In this document: in pieces, positions 36,951-49,888 of the stretch
How the letters are laid out: each line of letters begins with the position of its first letter
Numbering within the stretch: the first letter of the stretch is position 1
Origin: Sclerodactyla briareus
Lineage: Eukaryota; Echinodermata; Holothuroidea; Dendrochirotida; Sclerodactylidae
Assembly: GCA_026419785.1 (NCBI GenBank)
Contig: JAODTK010004444.1
Span: 434,001 to 498,000, forward strand
DNA: 64,000 nt
Reading direction: 5' to 3'
Translations under genes and position numbers: made by a program
The notes under the pieces: generated by a model
The model's input: the letters and a program-made list of their open reading frames with translations, nothing else
What the model was told of the DNA's origin: nothing
Database searches by the model: none

Positions 36951-38390
36951 CTTTGTCCTAGCGTCTCTAGGAGTGCTCACTTAGTCTTGTGTTAGGCCGA
37001 TGCTATATCCTTATTTCCTGCTGGCATTTCTGCAGTGCGCCACCATTCAGGTCAGTCTGGCTACTGTATCAATCAATGTCTGTTCTAATTGTAACCCCGT
37101 TTCCAATATTGGGTAGATAGAGGACCCCTTTGCATATTCAGATTTTTCCGATGAAGGGTTGGACCATAACAGCGTGTGACAACAAGCAACACCAACATTT
37201 AGCAGTTTGACATTTAAAACATGAGTGAAAATAATTTCTTTGAAAATAAAACTTGATTTGAACAGAACAATGACACCGTGAATGGACTTATACTGGTGCG
37301 CACGCAGAAATTGTGCGTGCAAGATAAGAGCCAACAGGGAATCAGGAAAATATCAACGTCTAACCACTGACCACACATGCTGGCAAAGAGATTTCGGACA
37401 GCTGGACTAATGAACACAAACAATTAGTGCTCTCCCACTATTGACAACACAAACAAAAGGTGCTCTATCTGTCTATGGAGATAGATAGGGTTTGTATTGT
37501 AGCTAGCAGCAGGGATCTGGACTAGACTATCACAGGTATTTAACTGATTATGATTAATTAGTGACTATAAATTCCGGCTTAGTGGGAAAGTAAACAAAAT
37601 TGCAATTACTAATTGGCAGGCTTTTCACAAAGATTTTCTGGACAACATATGCCCACAAATTCACAGTGATTAATCAAGTGCTACCCTGTCATCCTGTGCC
37701 TGACTCAAACTCATGAAAACTGGTAAGTTGGGGCTTCATTTAGTATTTTGTAATTGAAGACTTAAACATGAATCAATCTCTAAAGTGAAGCAAACATCAA
37801 CAGGGTGAACTTTAGTGGACTCCTTTATAGACTCTTTACTTCCTGTACTACTACTAGATTACACTATAGCCACCACATTAATAATGGTTCTTTGATAATA
37901 CCACAAAGGTTATATTCTCAAATTGGAAAGGAATTACCTCGACCCTTTCTTCTTTCCTCAAATGATGGCAAACCAAGAAATATTCCATGCCTACTGCACA
38001 GTGATTTTTGCAATATTATGGTGGTGGTGTTTTTATATTTTCAAAGGGCAAAATATTATCCTGCTTTACATATTCTTGATGTTACTTTCAAATTTCAATA
38101 CTTAAATTTTTCAAATGGTTAAGGGTTACCAGACTTGGTGAAGTTGAATCGCCAAACAAACTGCCCATCCGCAATATGTGCATTACCCGAACAGGAACCA
38201 ACATGGAGAATTTGTTGCACCAATATAACAATGCACTTTCCCTACAATGAATATACATATACATATAGTGCCCTCCAGATATTCCAGGAAATTGGTGGTA
38301 GTTGTAGTTGGCGGAAGGACCAACATTTGGACGGACTTCTAATATTTATTATATCCCTGCGACACTGGAAGTGTCCAGGAATATTATGGT
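36951..38390. other. no gene recognised
   Basis: AT-rich DNA between two family A copies. Frames up to 105 codons are unrecognised. Confidence 0.5.
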
Positions 38391-38394
38391 TATG

Positions 38395-39005
38395 GGTGTG
38401 TAGCCGCCGTTGCTGCCGTCCCAGGCTTCGCCGCCGCTGCTGCCAGAAACTTATGCATTAGCGCAATAACTCTTCAACACTTTATCCGATTGATCTGAAA
38501 CTTGGTACACATGTCCGCACTAGAGAATCTTCGATGAGTTCGAAAGTGGGCACAATGCAATGCTAGGGGCCGCTTTATTTTTTTTATTTTTTTTTTTTTT
38601 TTGTCATACATTTATGGAACATTTTCAAGTTAGTCGGATTTGAACGAAACCGGTGGGTAGGAAATATAGTTAATCCTGAAAAATGTAGAGGTCATTTCAA
38701 GGTCATCGGAGGTCAAATTTGCATAACTTAGGCGATTTCCAAAACTTTGTCAGATTTGAACGAAACTTGGTGGATGGGGACTACATTTGTTCCTGACAAA
38801 GTTAAAGGTCATTTCAAGGTCATCATGGGTTTAATTGCATAATTTATGTGACTTCCACAGATTACAACAAAACTTGGTGGATGAAGGCACTAGTTTCGGA
38901 CCATAAATGGAGGTTTTTATGGGGTGTTAGATACTTCTTCCCAATGATTGCTCCAAAGCGGGGATATACACGTGGGCGGTTTACCCACCTACACACGTCT
39001 AAGTT
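38395..39005 (+). repeat. dispersed repeat family A, copy 3
   Basis: It begins with the GCC/GCT-rich head ('gccgccgttgctgccgtccc', then 'ttcgccgccgctgctgcc'), followed by 'gcgcaataactcttcaacac', 'tttatccgattgatctgaaa' and 'acacatgtccgc'. It then has about two units of 116 bp ('cataactta' at 38722, 'cataattta' at 38838) and the end 'agcggggatatacacgtggg' then 'cggtttaccc'. A T run at 38577-38602 interrupts the first unit. It is the most complete short copy and therefore the best reference for the family. Confidence 0.87.
38689..38715 (+). promoter_or_regulatory. three perfect AGGTCA half-sites, spacers 5 and 4
   Basis: Perfect AGGTCA hexamers lie at 38689-38694, 38700-38705 and 38710-38715, giving a DR5 and a DR4 that share the middle site. 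Another perfect DR5 lies at 38806-38811 and 38817-38822. These spacings are those of RAR/RXR (DR5) and TR/LXR-RXR (DR4) response elements. The sites sit in the tandem part of family A. Binding is unproven. Confidence 0.5.
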
Positions 39006-39682
39006 TTTCATGTATTTTGTGAGCCATTTTTGGGGGCCAACCAGAGCACTGATGTGACTAATAGCTGTACATACATGCTGCCAAATCCTACAAAACCCAA
39101 CAGAGAAGCAGCAATGAGACCAAGAGTGGACCATAGCACATCTGTAGGTTGCCAAAGAGAGGGCACAAGGGTCAAAACAAAACTTTGTTTGACCAATAAT
39201 GGCGGCCAAATCAAAGAGAAGAGTGGTGGGCCTGTGTAAATGTTCTTGACCCAGTAAATACAGCTGTATATCAAACCTGAAGATATATTTAACCTAAATT
39301 TGGAAATAAGCTAGTGTTTCAATGGAGTGCAAATGTGCCAGCCATTGGATGTATTAACAAAATTTTCCAGGATGTTTGCTCAAAGAGGGGTCAAGGGTTT
39401 TGTTTTGCCAGGATTTATTCGTATGGCACTTTTTCCCCTAGGGAAATTCCACATTTCTAAAGCTACTCATCTCATTTTATTCGATTACAATAGACCGTGG
39501 TAGTGTTTTCTTTTCAAATAGCACCTTTTTCACAATTCAAACCCAAAATATACACACATAAGCAAATGAAACAAGTAGAAATACAGCAACCTCAATTTGT
39601 CACATTGCACCAAGAGTGCCATAGGTGGGGGCTGTGTTTGTTCTTTTGTTTTTTATGGTGTATTTGCAGAGCAGAAGATCAG
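39006..39682. other. no gene recognised
   Basis: No convincing exon or repeat. Frames on both strands are below 120 codons and unrecognised. Confidence 0.5.
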
Positions 39683-39984
39683 ACCTATTCAAGGCCCAGC
39701 AAGAATGCAGACTGGATACGGCACCTTATTGTCAGCTGCGAATCCTTCACCGGATACACAGAATAAGGCAATGCCTCTTTGGCGGTACCTCAATGTGGGG
39801 GTGGGGATAATCACACGCAAATGGCACATTGCAAATTGCCTACCTCGTTTGTCCCTGCTCCAATTCCCGTGCTGAGCGCCAGAAGGCAGCAGGTACAATC
39901 TTTACAGTCTTTGGTATGACCAGAACTGGAATCGAACCCCGTCTCCTGGGTGGAAAGACGAACTCACCAATGAGCCAACCATCG
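39683..39984 (-). mobile_element. tRNA-derived SINE, family 1, copy 1
   Basis: Read on the minus strand from 39984, the head carries an A box (TGGCTCATTGGTGAG) and a consensus B box (GGTTCGATTCC, around 39927-39939) at tRNA-like spacing. It is an RNA polymerase III internal promoter within a tRNA-related head of about 75 bp. The body of about 230 bp that follows matches the element at 46.77-47.03 kb, including 'ccttgaataggt' at its far end, 'cacattgaggta' and 'ggcattgcctta'. It encodes no protein and would depend on a partner LINE. Confidence 0.85.
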
Positions 39985-42900
39985 GTATGAGACCTTGGTA
40001 AAATGCGCTGATTGTCATGAGTGTGGGGTAGAGTACCCGAATGCCGGGCACCACTGCCCAGTGCCTCCCGGTGTGGGCACATCCCTGAGGGAAGGGGGGG
40101 GGGGGTTGAACCAACCAACTCATACCCAAATATACACATTTTTGCCAAATTTGATGCCATCTCATTTTGATTTTAAACATTGCACCATTTTGGAATTCAA
40201 AATGTTTTCTACCTAGGGCCCAGAGTGACAATTAATGTCTCCATATTCTGGCATATGCCAGGGCACAACACTGATAGCCTCTATGAGTCAGCAAGTCCTT
40301 CATAGGCCTACACATGAGATGAGAGAATTATAGGTAACCTGAAGCACTGCGCCTAATTCAGTTTGAACAATTAGCAAATAAACGCATGCCTAATTTGAAG
40401 TACTGTTAAACACTCCTCCGCTCTCCTGCACTCAAATTGCGCCAGACAGATCATCATCTGAGGAGCTTAGCGTGTAAATCACAGGGAATTCTAAGTATGT
40501 CATGGTATGCGCAGTTAGGTATGTCAGCCAATACCTCACAGGACTCAACACAGACTGACAGGATCACAGTGAAAACTCGACTGCGGAAGCCCTGCAGAGC
40601 ACAGTCTTTATGCAGATCACCGACAATGAAAACCCAATTAAAAAATCGAGGGGGGGAGGGGGGAAAGAGTCGGTGGGATGGGCCACCTACATACCATACA
40701 CCTACATGTGCATTGTGGTACCGTCCAACGAAAAATAAACACCAGCCAAGCAGGAATACACAGCTAATGGACTAATTTCTGTTCCACTGCTACCTACCCA
40801 TCAGGTCTATGCACTTTTCCCACTTTTAGACCCAATATGGAGAATTTTGATCTGGGCTGTTCAAATTGATCTGACAGATAATTTAGGGGATTGGCTGTCC
40901 TTCTGCTTGAAAGATGGCCACCCTGGTGGGAAAATGGCCACAGAACATGGCCTTCGGGTGTCCAAAAAATATGACGCTCTATGTTTTCTGTTGTCAGAAT
41001 CATAATTTTATCCAAACAAGCAGTGGACAAACATTGCAGGATAAAACCTGACCCACCGCACCAACCACTGCTAGAGCAAACAGAGAAACAGGGAGAGGAC
41101 ACTAAACAAACAACACTCAAATTACCCTCAACATTTATCTTCCTGGGAACCAACAGGTGTTTTGCTGGTGATTCCAACTCTTTTGACAGCAAGATTGGAT
41201 AATTCTCACCCCCCCCCCACCCCCTACCATTTGTGCAGGAGTACCAAGGTACTGATGGCAGTCATGTGTCATGTTTTATTGTTATGTAATCAGATAAATA
41301 TGACCTTTATTAGACATGGTATGGTCGAATCCATGGACGCACATCCCACGGGAGATGGGGAGGGTATATACCCATCAGCAATGCTGCCATTGACTTAAAC
41401 ATTTTCACACAGTAATTTCTGGTCCAAAGGCTCATCATCCCCCCACACTTCTATACATGGATGTGCTCCACTGGTAGAATCAGTAGTGGGTGGGTGAGTG
41501 GGACATGAAGGCCGTGCCCCCCATAAAAGATTGTAGAGTATAAGTCGACTGTTGTATGTACCAAAGAGGATTGGCCCCCTGTCTTTTTCAGGAATAACTC
41601 CCACCTATCGTCTGATTTAGCAGTCTATCTAGGGTGTGGTAGAATAAAAGAAAGCATATAGATAGGTGGGATTACCAGTTTGATGGCACAGAAATGCTCG
41701 ATGGCAGTGGGTCCTATTTTTAGTCGAGGACCAGGCCTCGACAGCCAAGTGTTGAAATGGGTTCAACGCCGATGGTGACAGAACATTAGGGTATAGGCTA
41801 TTAAACGTTCAACTCAATGATTCAGACCAACTGACAAGGGGGGTGGGTAAATCAATGACAGTCAATGAATTGTAATAGGTATAGGTATGTGAAAATGGTG
41901 ACTACCATCAGAATGGGTAGGTTAGGGAGGGTGAAACAGCACACTATATCAGGGTGGGTGGGATGGGTGTGGCTCCCCCACATCCAGCCTCCTGCTAACA
42001 TATATCACAAGGAAATGGCTCAACTATAACAACTGCCAAGTTCTTTATAACATATTTCAAACAAAATATCTCCAGTACACATTGCAAACGTTCATGTTCA
42101 TTACCATAGGAATGCGTGAGTATGGTTTTTGGGGTGTACATTCCAATAATGAAACCCAATAACTCACAGAGAACCACTGGTGCATCGTGGACCGGTCCAC
42201 CTCGGTGCAAGAACCGTGGTGGTCTCAGATATATTCCAGGACTGTTATGACTGAAATGGCACCTCCAACTGTGAATGTTTATTCTGAGGTAATATCCTCA
42301 GCAGATTTTTTACCCAAAATTTTATTTGACATCAAATATTAGAATTTGAAGACCAGCTGGGCAACAGGTTAGGCTACCTGACAGTGATGGAAGGCTGGAA
42401 TTTGGACTGGAGAGATGCTGACTGGGCACAACCTGTTAAACTCAGCACCTGCGGAAGTTGGCGTTATGAAAATGGTATGGCGCCAGAGTCACAAAATGCA
42501 CTAGCGCAAGAGAAATATAGTTGAGTGTTGACATATATATAGTGTGTTGTTTTTATTTCATTAAACCTCCTTGACTAATATACTGGACCATGAGGAAAAT
42601 ATAGATGACAAACTTTGACCATGTCACCAATCAAACAACTGATTTGATTCAAATCAACCAAGATTGCAAACAATGTTATTTTATGTAACCCAGACCGGGG
42701 GAGGGGGGTCATCAAGAATTTGGTGTGGAATGCATAACTGTGTAAAAAATAATAATGGACAAAATTTTGAGGACCAATAGCTCCACATAGGACATAGAAC
42801 ATTGTAATGAATGGGATATGGACCTATTGATATAGTTTTCCATTACACACATAGGCACACAACATGACCTCCATTGCATTCAAGCCTCCAGTTGTCCTCT

Positions 42901-45900
42901 AAAAAAAATATTAGTGGCTACGGAACTTGCTTGTACAATTGTTCAGGCAAGACGAACATAGGCTACATTACAGCATTACAGCAAATTGAAGTACTCAATG
43001 TATTTTTTTGTTTCTCGACAATATTACATCCAGTCTCATTTAACTCAGCCTGCAGTTGCCTTTGAAGCAATTCATTCCACCCACAAGGTGACTCTCTCTA
43101 ATGAGATCAGTACCAAACAATAACAGCTAATCACCTGAATAAATTGAAAAAATCCTCTCCCATCAAGGTGATGCACAACCCCAGACCAACCCTTGACCCA
43201 ATCACTGACGGTGTACTATACCTATTGGTCCTGACATCTAGAAAAGTTTTACATATCAGTGAAACCCAGGCTATTCAGTAGCAGTCCATGTGCACTTTTC
43301 AATTGTATGACACCCCCCTCCCCAGTAAAATGACACACCCTAGGGTTCGCTTTGTGACTTGTATTACCATATGTGAGTCACTCTGCCTTGCCCAGAAGAC
43401 AAGTGCAATACCCTGCTAGGGCTAAGGATCAGCTAGTGACCCATTACCTTTGTACTCCATACAATGAACCAAATTACCCTTTTCAATGGGCTTGAAATCC
43501 TAGTAATTCAGAGGCCTAATAAACGGTTTGCTTCCATATGGTGGTGCACAGGTTCCTCAGAGGAGTGGGCCCCACTGCTTATTCTAAATTACCCAAGAAT
43601 TAGTTTCGCAACTTTTTGCATCAGCGCTCTTCATCAAACATGTATGGTTTTATGCCATCTGCAGGAGGCTCTCCACAAGGTTATGTCCCATTAAACTAGA
43701 AATAGCTGGTGCTCTCTGAAATCGATATCTGTCACTAGTGGAAGAGGCAGAGGAAAAAAGTTCCAGATTTGGCTTTTTCCCTCTTACTTTTTGGCACTTC
43801 GCTGGTGGGTTCATCACGGTAATGGCCACAGCTCTTGCAATCAAAATATCGGTAATGAGGTTAGGGGGCTTTACGGGTGTCCGTGTGGCAGGAGGGTTCT
43901 TTGTCCCCCAGCGATGAGTCAAGCAAGCAGTGGGTGTTGCGTTAAATGAATATTATCACTCCCGCTAATGTCTAGGGTATTCAACTCAAAGGCAAATTGG
44001 GGGAGACTGGGGTAAATCACTGTACATTTGGTAATCATTGCCGTGATTAACCTAAAAAAAGCAGGATGATATTCTATTTATTTGACCCTCTCCTGTGTCA
44101 ATGAGAAAAAGAGAGGAGAGTGAGTTGACAGGTAACGAGGTCACCCAAAGGAAAGGTGAAAATGCAAGGAGGACTGAAAAAGGTAGAACTGTAAGCCAAA
44201 TCTATGAGAATTCTGCAAAAACTGCCACCACCTGTATAACGCATGGAGGCAACTGAAAAGAAAAAAAATTCAGAGGTACAAATGTCCTTTGTTTCAACAT
44301 TTCTCTGCTTTAAATTTGCCCTTCTGTTTTGAATGCATCAAATAAGTGATTATCAAAATTAATTAGATTAATGAAATTCAAATCATAATTACTTTCAACC
44401 TTTTAGAATTCAGAGCAAGGTAGCCAGGATTATGCTTGGTTAGTGGGGAACTTAATACTCTTAGGTTATTGATTTGTGTTCTTGGCAATGGGTATATGGG
44501 CCCTTACAAGATTCTCTCACCTCCCCCCACCCCCACCCAGCCCACCCGCCCCCCCTCCTGCCTGGCTAGGCCATCAATTGGTATTCTGTGCCTGGTACCT
44601 CTGATGATAGCTTCAACGTGCCCCAGCTAGACTCAAACAAAGTCAACTGGATGGCTTACCTATTTCACTCATCTTCCTATATTTCTGTCCCTAGATTCAG
44701 TGTCCTGAGGATATTTTGTCTTCGTGCCTCAGTCTCCAGACAGAGATCTAATCTTGACCAATTTTGCACCTGGCAAAACGTGAGCTTTTTGGTGTGCAAT
44801 TTCCTAAATGAAAAGCCTTGACAGTGCAAATAATGTTGGATGTTTGCAGAGGCTTAATCCTGGAAAATCGGACAAGATCAAATTTGTTAAAGAGTCGGTG
44901 CTGCACGTTCGCAGAGGAAGAGGGCCCACCCTCAGTCGTTTGCACAAAATGCTGACCTGTTTCACACGCATGCACTGAGCAAATTTCACACTGTCCGCAT
45001 CCCTGTATGATGGGGTGGGGGACTAGGATTGTCCAAACATATAGACTGAACAAACAATCTCGGTAGCGAGACGAAAACAAAGATTTGGGAAAGAGGCAGC
45101 TGGCGAGGGTTTGCGTTTCAGGAAATTAAAACCAATTGGTCTGAATAGCCCATCTGCAGAATGTCAACATTCGGTAGGGATAATTGGTTTACCCCTGTTT
45201 TGTACATACACCACTGGGAGGATATTGATCAAGGTCGGTGTTAGAAACTGGAATGAGCTGGCCTGAGTGCTCCAGTCACAGTGATAACACCCAGCATTAG
45301 AGCACTGTCCAATTGTTTCACCATTTATGTGACATATATGAGAAACTACCCAAGATGGTGCCTCACTCATTCTGATTAGAGCATGTACCCAGTAACCTAT
45401 CTGGGGTAGAGGGGGTGAGGCAGGGTGGCAGGGGGAGAGGCAGGGAGCAGGGGGAGAGGTAGGGTGCAGGGGAGATGTGCTACTCCTAACAGGCTTCACT
45501 ATTGGGAGATGGAGACATTGGAAAGAAGCACAACTATTTTAAGGTGAACATTTCAAGTCTAGTATGTATTTATGTTTATTTCACAGAATGGTGGAATTTC
45601 TGGATTTTTTCATGGTGTTGTCAATTTGTGAATTTATGAGAAAGAGGCAGCATTGCTACCCATTCTAAACAAACCCCCACCCCCTTAGGCCTCCAGACAG
45701 GCCTAGAGCGACTTGCAATATGTCCTACCCACATCCTAAAGCATTTTAAACTCATAGTTCTTCAAAGCTTCCATACAACCAAGTCCAGCATGAGATACTG
45801 AAGGAATTACATTCCACTATAATTCACCAATGTTCACGAACTCCACCTCCCCTGGCTGGCTATCTATCACACCACAACATGACTGCTCATTACCAGAATA

Positions 45901-46770
45901 TAAATTTTAAGAGCATTGAGTAACTTTATAGTCTAATCCATTCAGAGGTCAGGGGTTGGCCACTGAAGAGGGCATTCACTGTCTCCCCTGACAATGCCTT
46001 CTATTTTTGATGGATTGGGAAGGGTTGCAATTTGAGGATGAGTGGGCCAATCAGGAATGGCCCCCAACCACATCCAAGGCTTAGCACAATGATTTGGTTG
46101 TATCCAGTAGTAGATGAGGAGAAAGGCTGGGTCATGACATGACATGGCTACATACATAGGGGGCTTACATGCCATCATGTGCTAATCATGTAATGAGGAC
46201 ATCCAATTGGGGAATGTGATGGAGTCAATGCTGTCAAAATACAACAGTTTGGGGTAGCAGGCCATTTCAACTGGTTTGCTGTATTAGGTAAAACATAGTT
46301 TTCCACAATGCAGAATTTCCAGGAATGTCACAGAATTTTGAAGATAACTCCGAAAACAGGTTCTCTCAAAGTAGTTTGGGGGAACTACGAAGCGACATAC
46401 AAAATTGGGAGAGAAGAAAAATTTGAAAAAGATACTATAATACTGAACCCTGTTACCAGTTCAATCCAATCCGAACAAGTTCTTCTATGCCTTATTCAAC
46501 ACATGTGTCTTAAATATTCTTCTAGTTGTCATGAGGGAGGGACCATCACCACCCAGACACCAACTCATCAAAGCTTCCTCCAGTTACTATTTAGACCACC
46601 TAAAAAGGGTCACAATACCTGTGCAAAAGTTATGCAAAACACCAGAATCAATCATGGACATGCAATAAGATTCTAGGGTATTCAGCCCAGAGTTCTAATT
46701 ATGCATTCAGACTGACTCTTGAAATTGGAATAAATCTTTATTATGGGATACATGCTAAGGCAGTTGACTG
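39985..46770. other. no gene recognised; G/C runs and short tandems
   Basis: A G run lies at 40097-40108. The longest frame (40794-41192, minus, 132 codons) is unrecognised. C-rich DNA occurs at 41207-41225 and 44518-44562. An AT-rich homeodomain-type motif cluster (taattag, attaat) occurs at about 44358-44375. A G-rich tandem lies at 45403-45474. A long TE could be hidden here, but I see no ends. Confidence 0.4.
45403..45474 (+). repeat. G-rich tandem of about 20 bp, 3.5 copies
   Basis: Variants of 'gcagggggagaggcaggg' repeat head to tail. Numerous GGG runs with short loops give G-quadruplex potential on this strand. Confidence 0.8.
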
Positions 46771-46771
46771 A

Positions 46772-47029
46772 ACCTATTCAAGGCCTGGCAAGGGCACTGT
46801 CATCATAAATCCATTAGGCCATGCCTCTCCAGCAGTGCCTCAATGTGTAGGTGGAAGTATTTAAACACAGAGGGAAACATTGTGCCAACCACCTACCCCT
46901 TGTTGAAGGGCCTGCTCCGATTGCCCAGTGAGAGAGCAACAGGTTCCATTTTCTTTTTTATGAGACTGAGATTCAAGCTCCAATCTACTGGGTGGTGAGT
47001 CAATGCCTTATCAACTGTGCTACCCACTT
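46772..47029 (-). mobile_element. tRNA-derived SINE, family 1, copy 2
   Basis: On the minus strand from 47029 the head shows an A box (TAGCACAGTTGATAAGG) and a decayed B box (GCTTGAATCTC, near 46969-46981). The body matches copy 1 at 39.7 kb in order: 'ggagcagg', 'gtaggtggttgg/gtaggcaatttg', 'ttgaggcac/ttgaggtac', 'ccttgaataggt'. The divergence is large, so the two insertions are old. Confidence 0.75.
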
Positions 47030-49885
47030 AATACATTGTCAGGACGTAAATGTGGGTTGTACTTATACCCTAGTCTACTGTGGACCTACTACCTGACGAA
47101 GAGCCTCATTGCAAAGAATACCCCATGTCAGTGCTCCTTTAAGAAGTCGGCCACTACTGGCCATGTTTTATTTGCTTCCAGGTGACAACCTAATGTCAGA
47201 ACCATTACTCAAAGAGAAGATTCCAACACGGCCACCCAGGGTCATATAATGGCGCCTTCCCCATTATGTTTTCCCATAAACACCCCATCTTCCAGCATAC
47301 CATTCTTAGTCTTTAAATTTTTGACATAAAAACCCTAAGCCTCCAGTGGAATTGTCCTAAAAAGATCACTGAGGAATAATTGTACCATGGGTGAACAGGA
47401 GGGATAGATGATGATGTATGCACTCAACAATTAAATGTTCAAACATTCAATATCACAAAGCTACACTTCTAGAACAATAGTACTGGCAGTTCTTACTAAT
47501 GCACGTAATACTAGAGTAGCATAGCAACTTGTAATATTCTAATACACTGAGAACAGCGGACCTGACCATAAGCCCTGATTGAGAGAGTTTCTCAAAGGAT
47601 ACCACCCAATTATTCATTCGAAGGAACCACTTTTTCAACTGTCACCAGCACCCCCACTGCCCCAACTCTTGTGTGCTATTGACATCGTGTGGGGGAGATA
47701 AATGTATGAAATTGTCTCAAACTCAACTTCATTGTGGAACGCAGCCCTAGGGTATAGTTTTGTCAAATTTTGTTTGCATCGAGTTTACCTACCAACCGCT
47801 CGAAGTGACTACATTTATCCAATGAAGCATCAGCACAGTACTATATAGAGTCCTACCCTTGAGTCTCTTTGGAAGGCCAATCAACCATTATGAAATGGCT
47901 CTCAAATCTACTTCATAATTATGAAGGTTTGAAGTTGTAGGTGACTTGTGAGTTGCATGACTTGATCTTAAAGATTCAGAGAGGCACAATAAAAGAGGGT
48001 TATGATTTATGAACATGTATTTTCCTGAGAACTGTTCATCCACTCGAGCTCCTGAGAGTCTATACTTCCCCTAGATTTTGAAGACACAGAAACTCTGCTG
48101 AATGGGAGATATCACATTCCGTTGATTTCATTCTGTACTGACAGCATTCTAATCCCCTCTCCCCCCCCCCCCCCTCAAGTTCACAACATAACCATATAAC
48201 ATAAAGTCTGAATATCTCAGATCCATCTTTCCTCATAATTGGCCATGACAGTAAATGCTGGTAGGTGGCAAATGTCTGTGCTCAGAAAACAGATGTCAAT
48301 ATGATACCACCTTGAAGACCCTAAAAATAAAATCTGATCACAAAAGGAAGAATTTCATAAATAGCTATTTGACCTTTACTGATTGGGTCCAGATTCTTGG
48401 CCATGAGGGATGCACTGCCATGCTGGGTATTATGCCCTATTCAGATTTTTTTCTCCAACTTCCCTGAAGTGATTTCTCAAGTTCCTGCTAAATTCCTGTC
48501 CACACACTGTGAGTGTGCTAGGGGGCTGATGAAGGCTGGATGAGTCACACCCTCCCCCGCTGGACTTGCATGCCAAAATGTTAGAGTTGACAGGGATTGA
48601 TTACTCCAAACTTACATTTATGTACCATTTTGAAAATTTAATATGAAGGATGCCCCGGTTGGATGTTTTAACTAGCTACTATATTTGGGACACATTTAGA
48701 AATCATGGTAAAATTGGGTAGCCCAATCGCACAATTCTAGGTGATAATTTATTTCATACTGCTTTTCTGAACTAACTCAGAATCATGGTAAAAGTAGCTT
48801 CATCAGTTTTATTCATTGAGCGATACCCCAAATAGCAATCATTTGTACACCATTTCTGCCTCTGCTGCACAGTGTACAGGAATACAGATTTGTGCAATAG
48901 CGACAAACCTTTTTCCAGGAAGTTTCTGCAGTCCCAAGAATTAAATGCCTGTAATATTTCTCAGATTTGACAATGACATGGTTGCATCGGTTCTCAGCTG
49001 GGGGCGGAGGGGGTGGGGGAGGGGAATGGCGGGGGGGGGTAATCACCATAGTTCCATATCATCATAGACAATACCACAGATGTATGGGAGCTCTCATTTA
49101 CAGGAGAGCTGCATGCCCCCTGGAGCTCCCCACGAAATGAGGAAAGGTTCTAGTTTTAAAATATCAAAAGCCATGGGAATTGTACACATTATAAAGGAAC
49201 AGTGTCTATGGTACAGTATCTTTTTATTTTGTGTGTTCTTTGGAAATGAGCAATAACCATCATTACTATATTAACAACACTAATGATGGGAATAGTAGAA
49301 TCACAACATTCTCAGGAAGTAGAAATGGTGGCATCAACCGTCTGAACATCTGTGCCATGCAAGTGTGACACTCAATTATTGTTGGAAATTCCTGAATCTG
49401 GAACATGCACCCCACTTAGCATAGTCATTCTAAAAGAGCGTGAGCAATACAAATATAAAAAGAACGACAACGGTTCGCGAATCTGTGAACTATGAACACT
49501 TACCCAAAATTGGCCCTTGCGCGGCACCCCACCCATTGAACATCTGGCAATTACAGAAATGTCCATTTGCCCCCTATCGCATTTCTTATTTTGCCTTCTC
49601 ATTTTTGGGAAATTATTAGATCATATAGGGGGCATTGGCACACAAAGTTTAATGCGCCATGTCCAAAATATGGCTAGGGCCCCATTCCAATGTCACTGGC
49701 CACTCCACTGTCCACATATCATCTTTGGCAGTGTCAATGTTTTTATTAATCAGGGCAATTGACATCTACAGCTATCCTGTTCAGTAATTAAGTCAACGCA
49801 GGACTGGACAACCATAACACCCAGTCGGAAGTTCGTTAAAATTATCCTCTCGGTCAACTACCCCAGAGGGCATTTAAAGTATCCA
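47030..49885. other. no gene recognised
   Basis: 'cagtgctcctttaa' at about 47131-47144 is the reverse complement of the TTAAAGGAGCACT motif at 9846 and may be a transposon end. A C run lies at 48161-48174 and a G-rich patch at 48999-49041. Frames are unrecognised. Confidence 0.45.
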
Positions 49886-49888
49886 GAG

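Noticed and set aside
39925-39984. Functional tRNA gene on the minus strand
   Set aside because: A and B boxes are present but the acceptor arms do not pair properly, and a repeated SINE body follows.
40794-41192. 132-codon minus-strand frame as a gene
   Set aside because: No domain, no codon or splice support, and a length compatible with chance in 64 kb of DNA.
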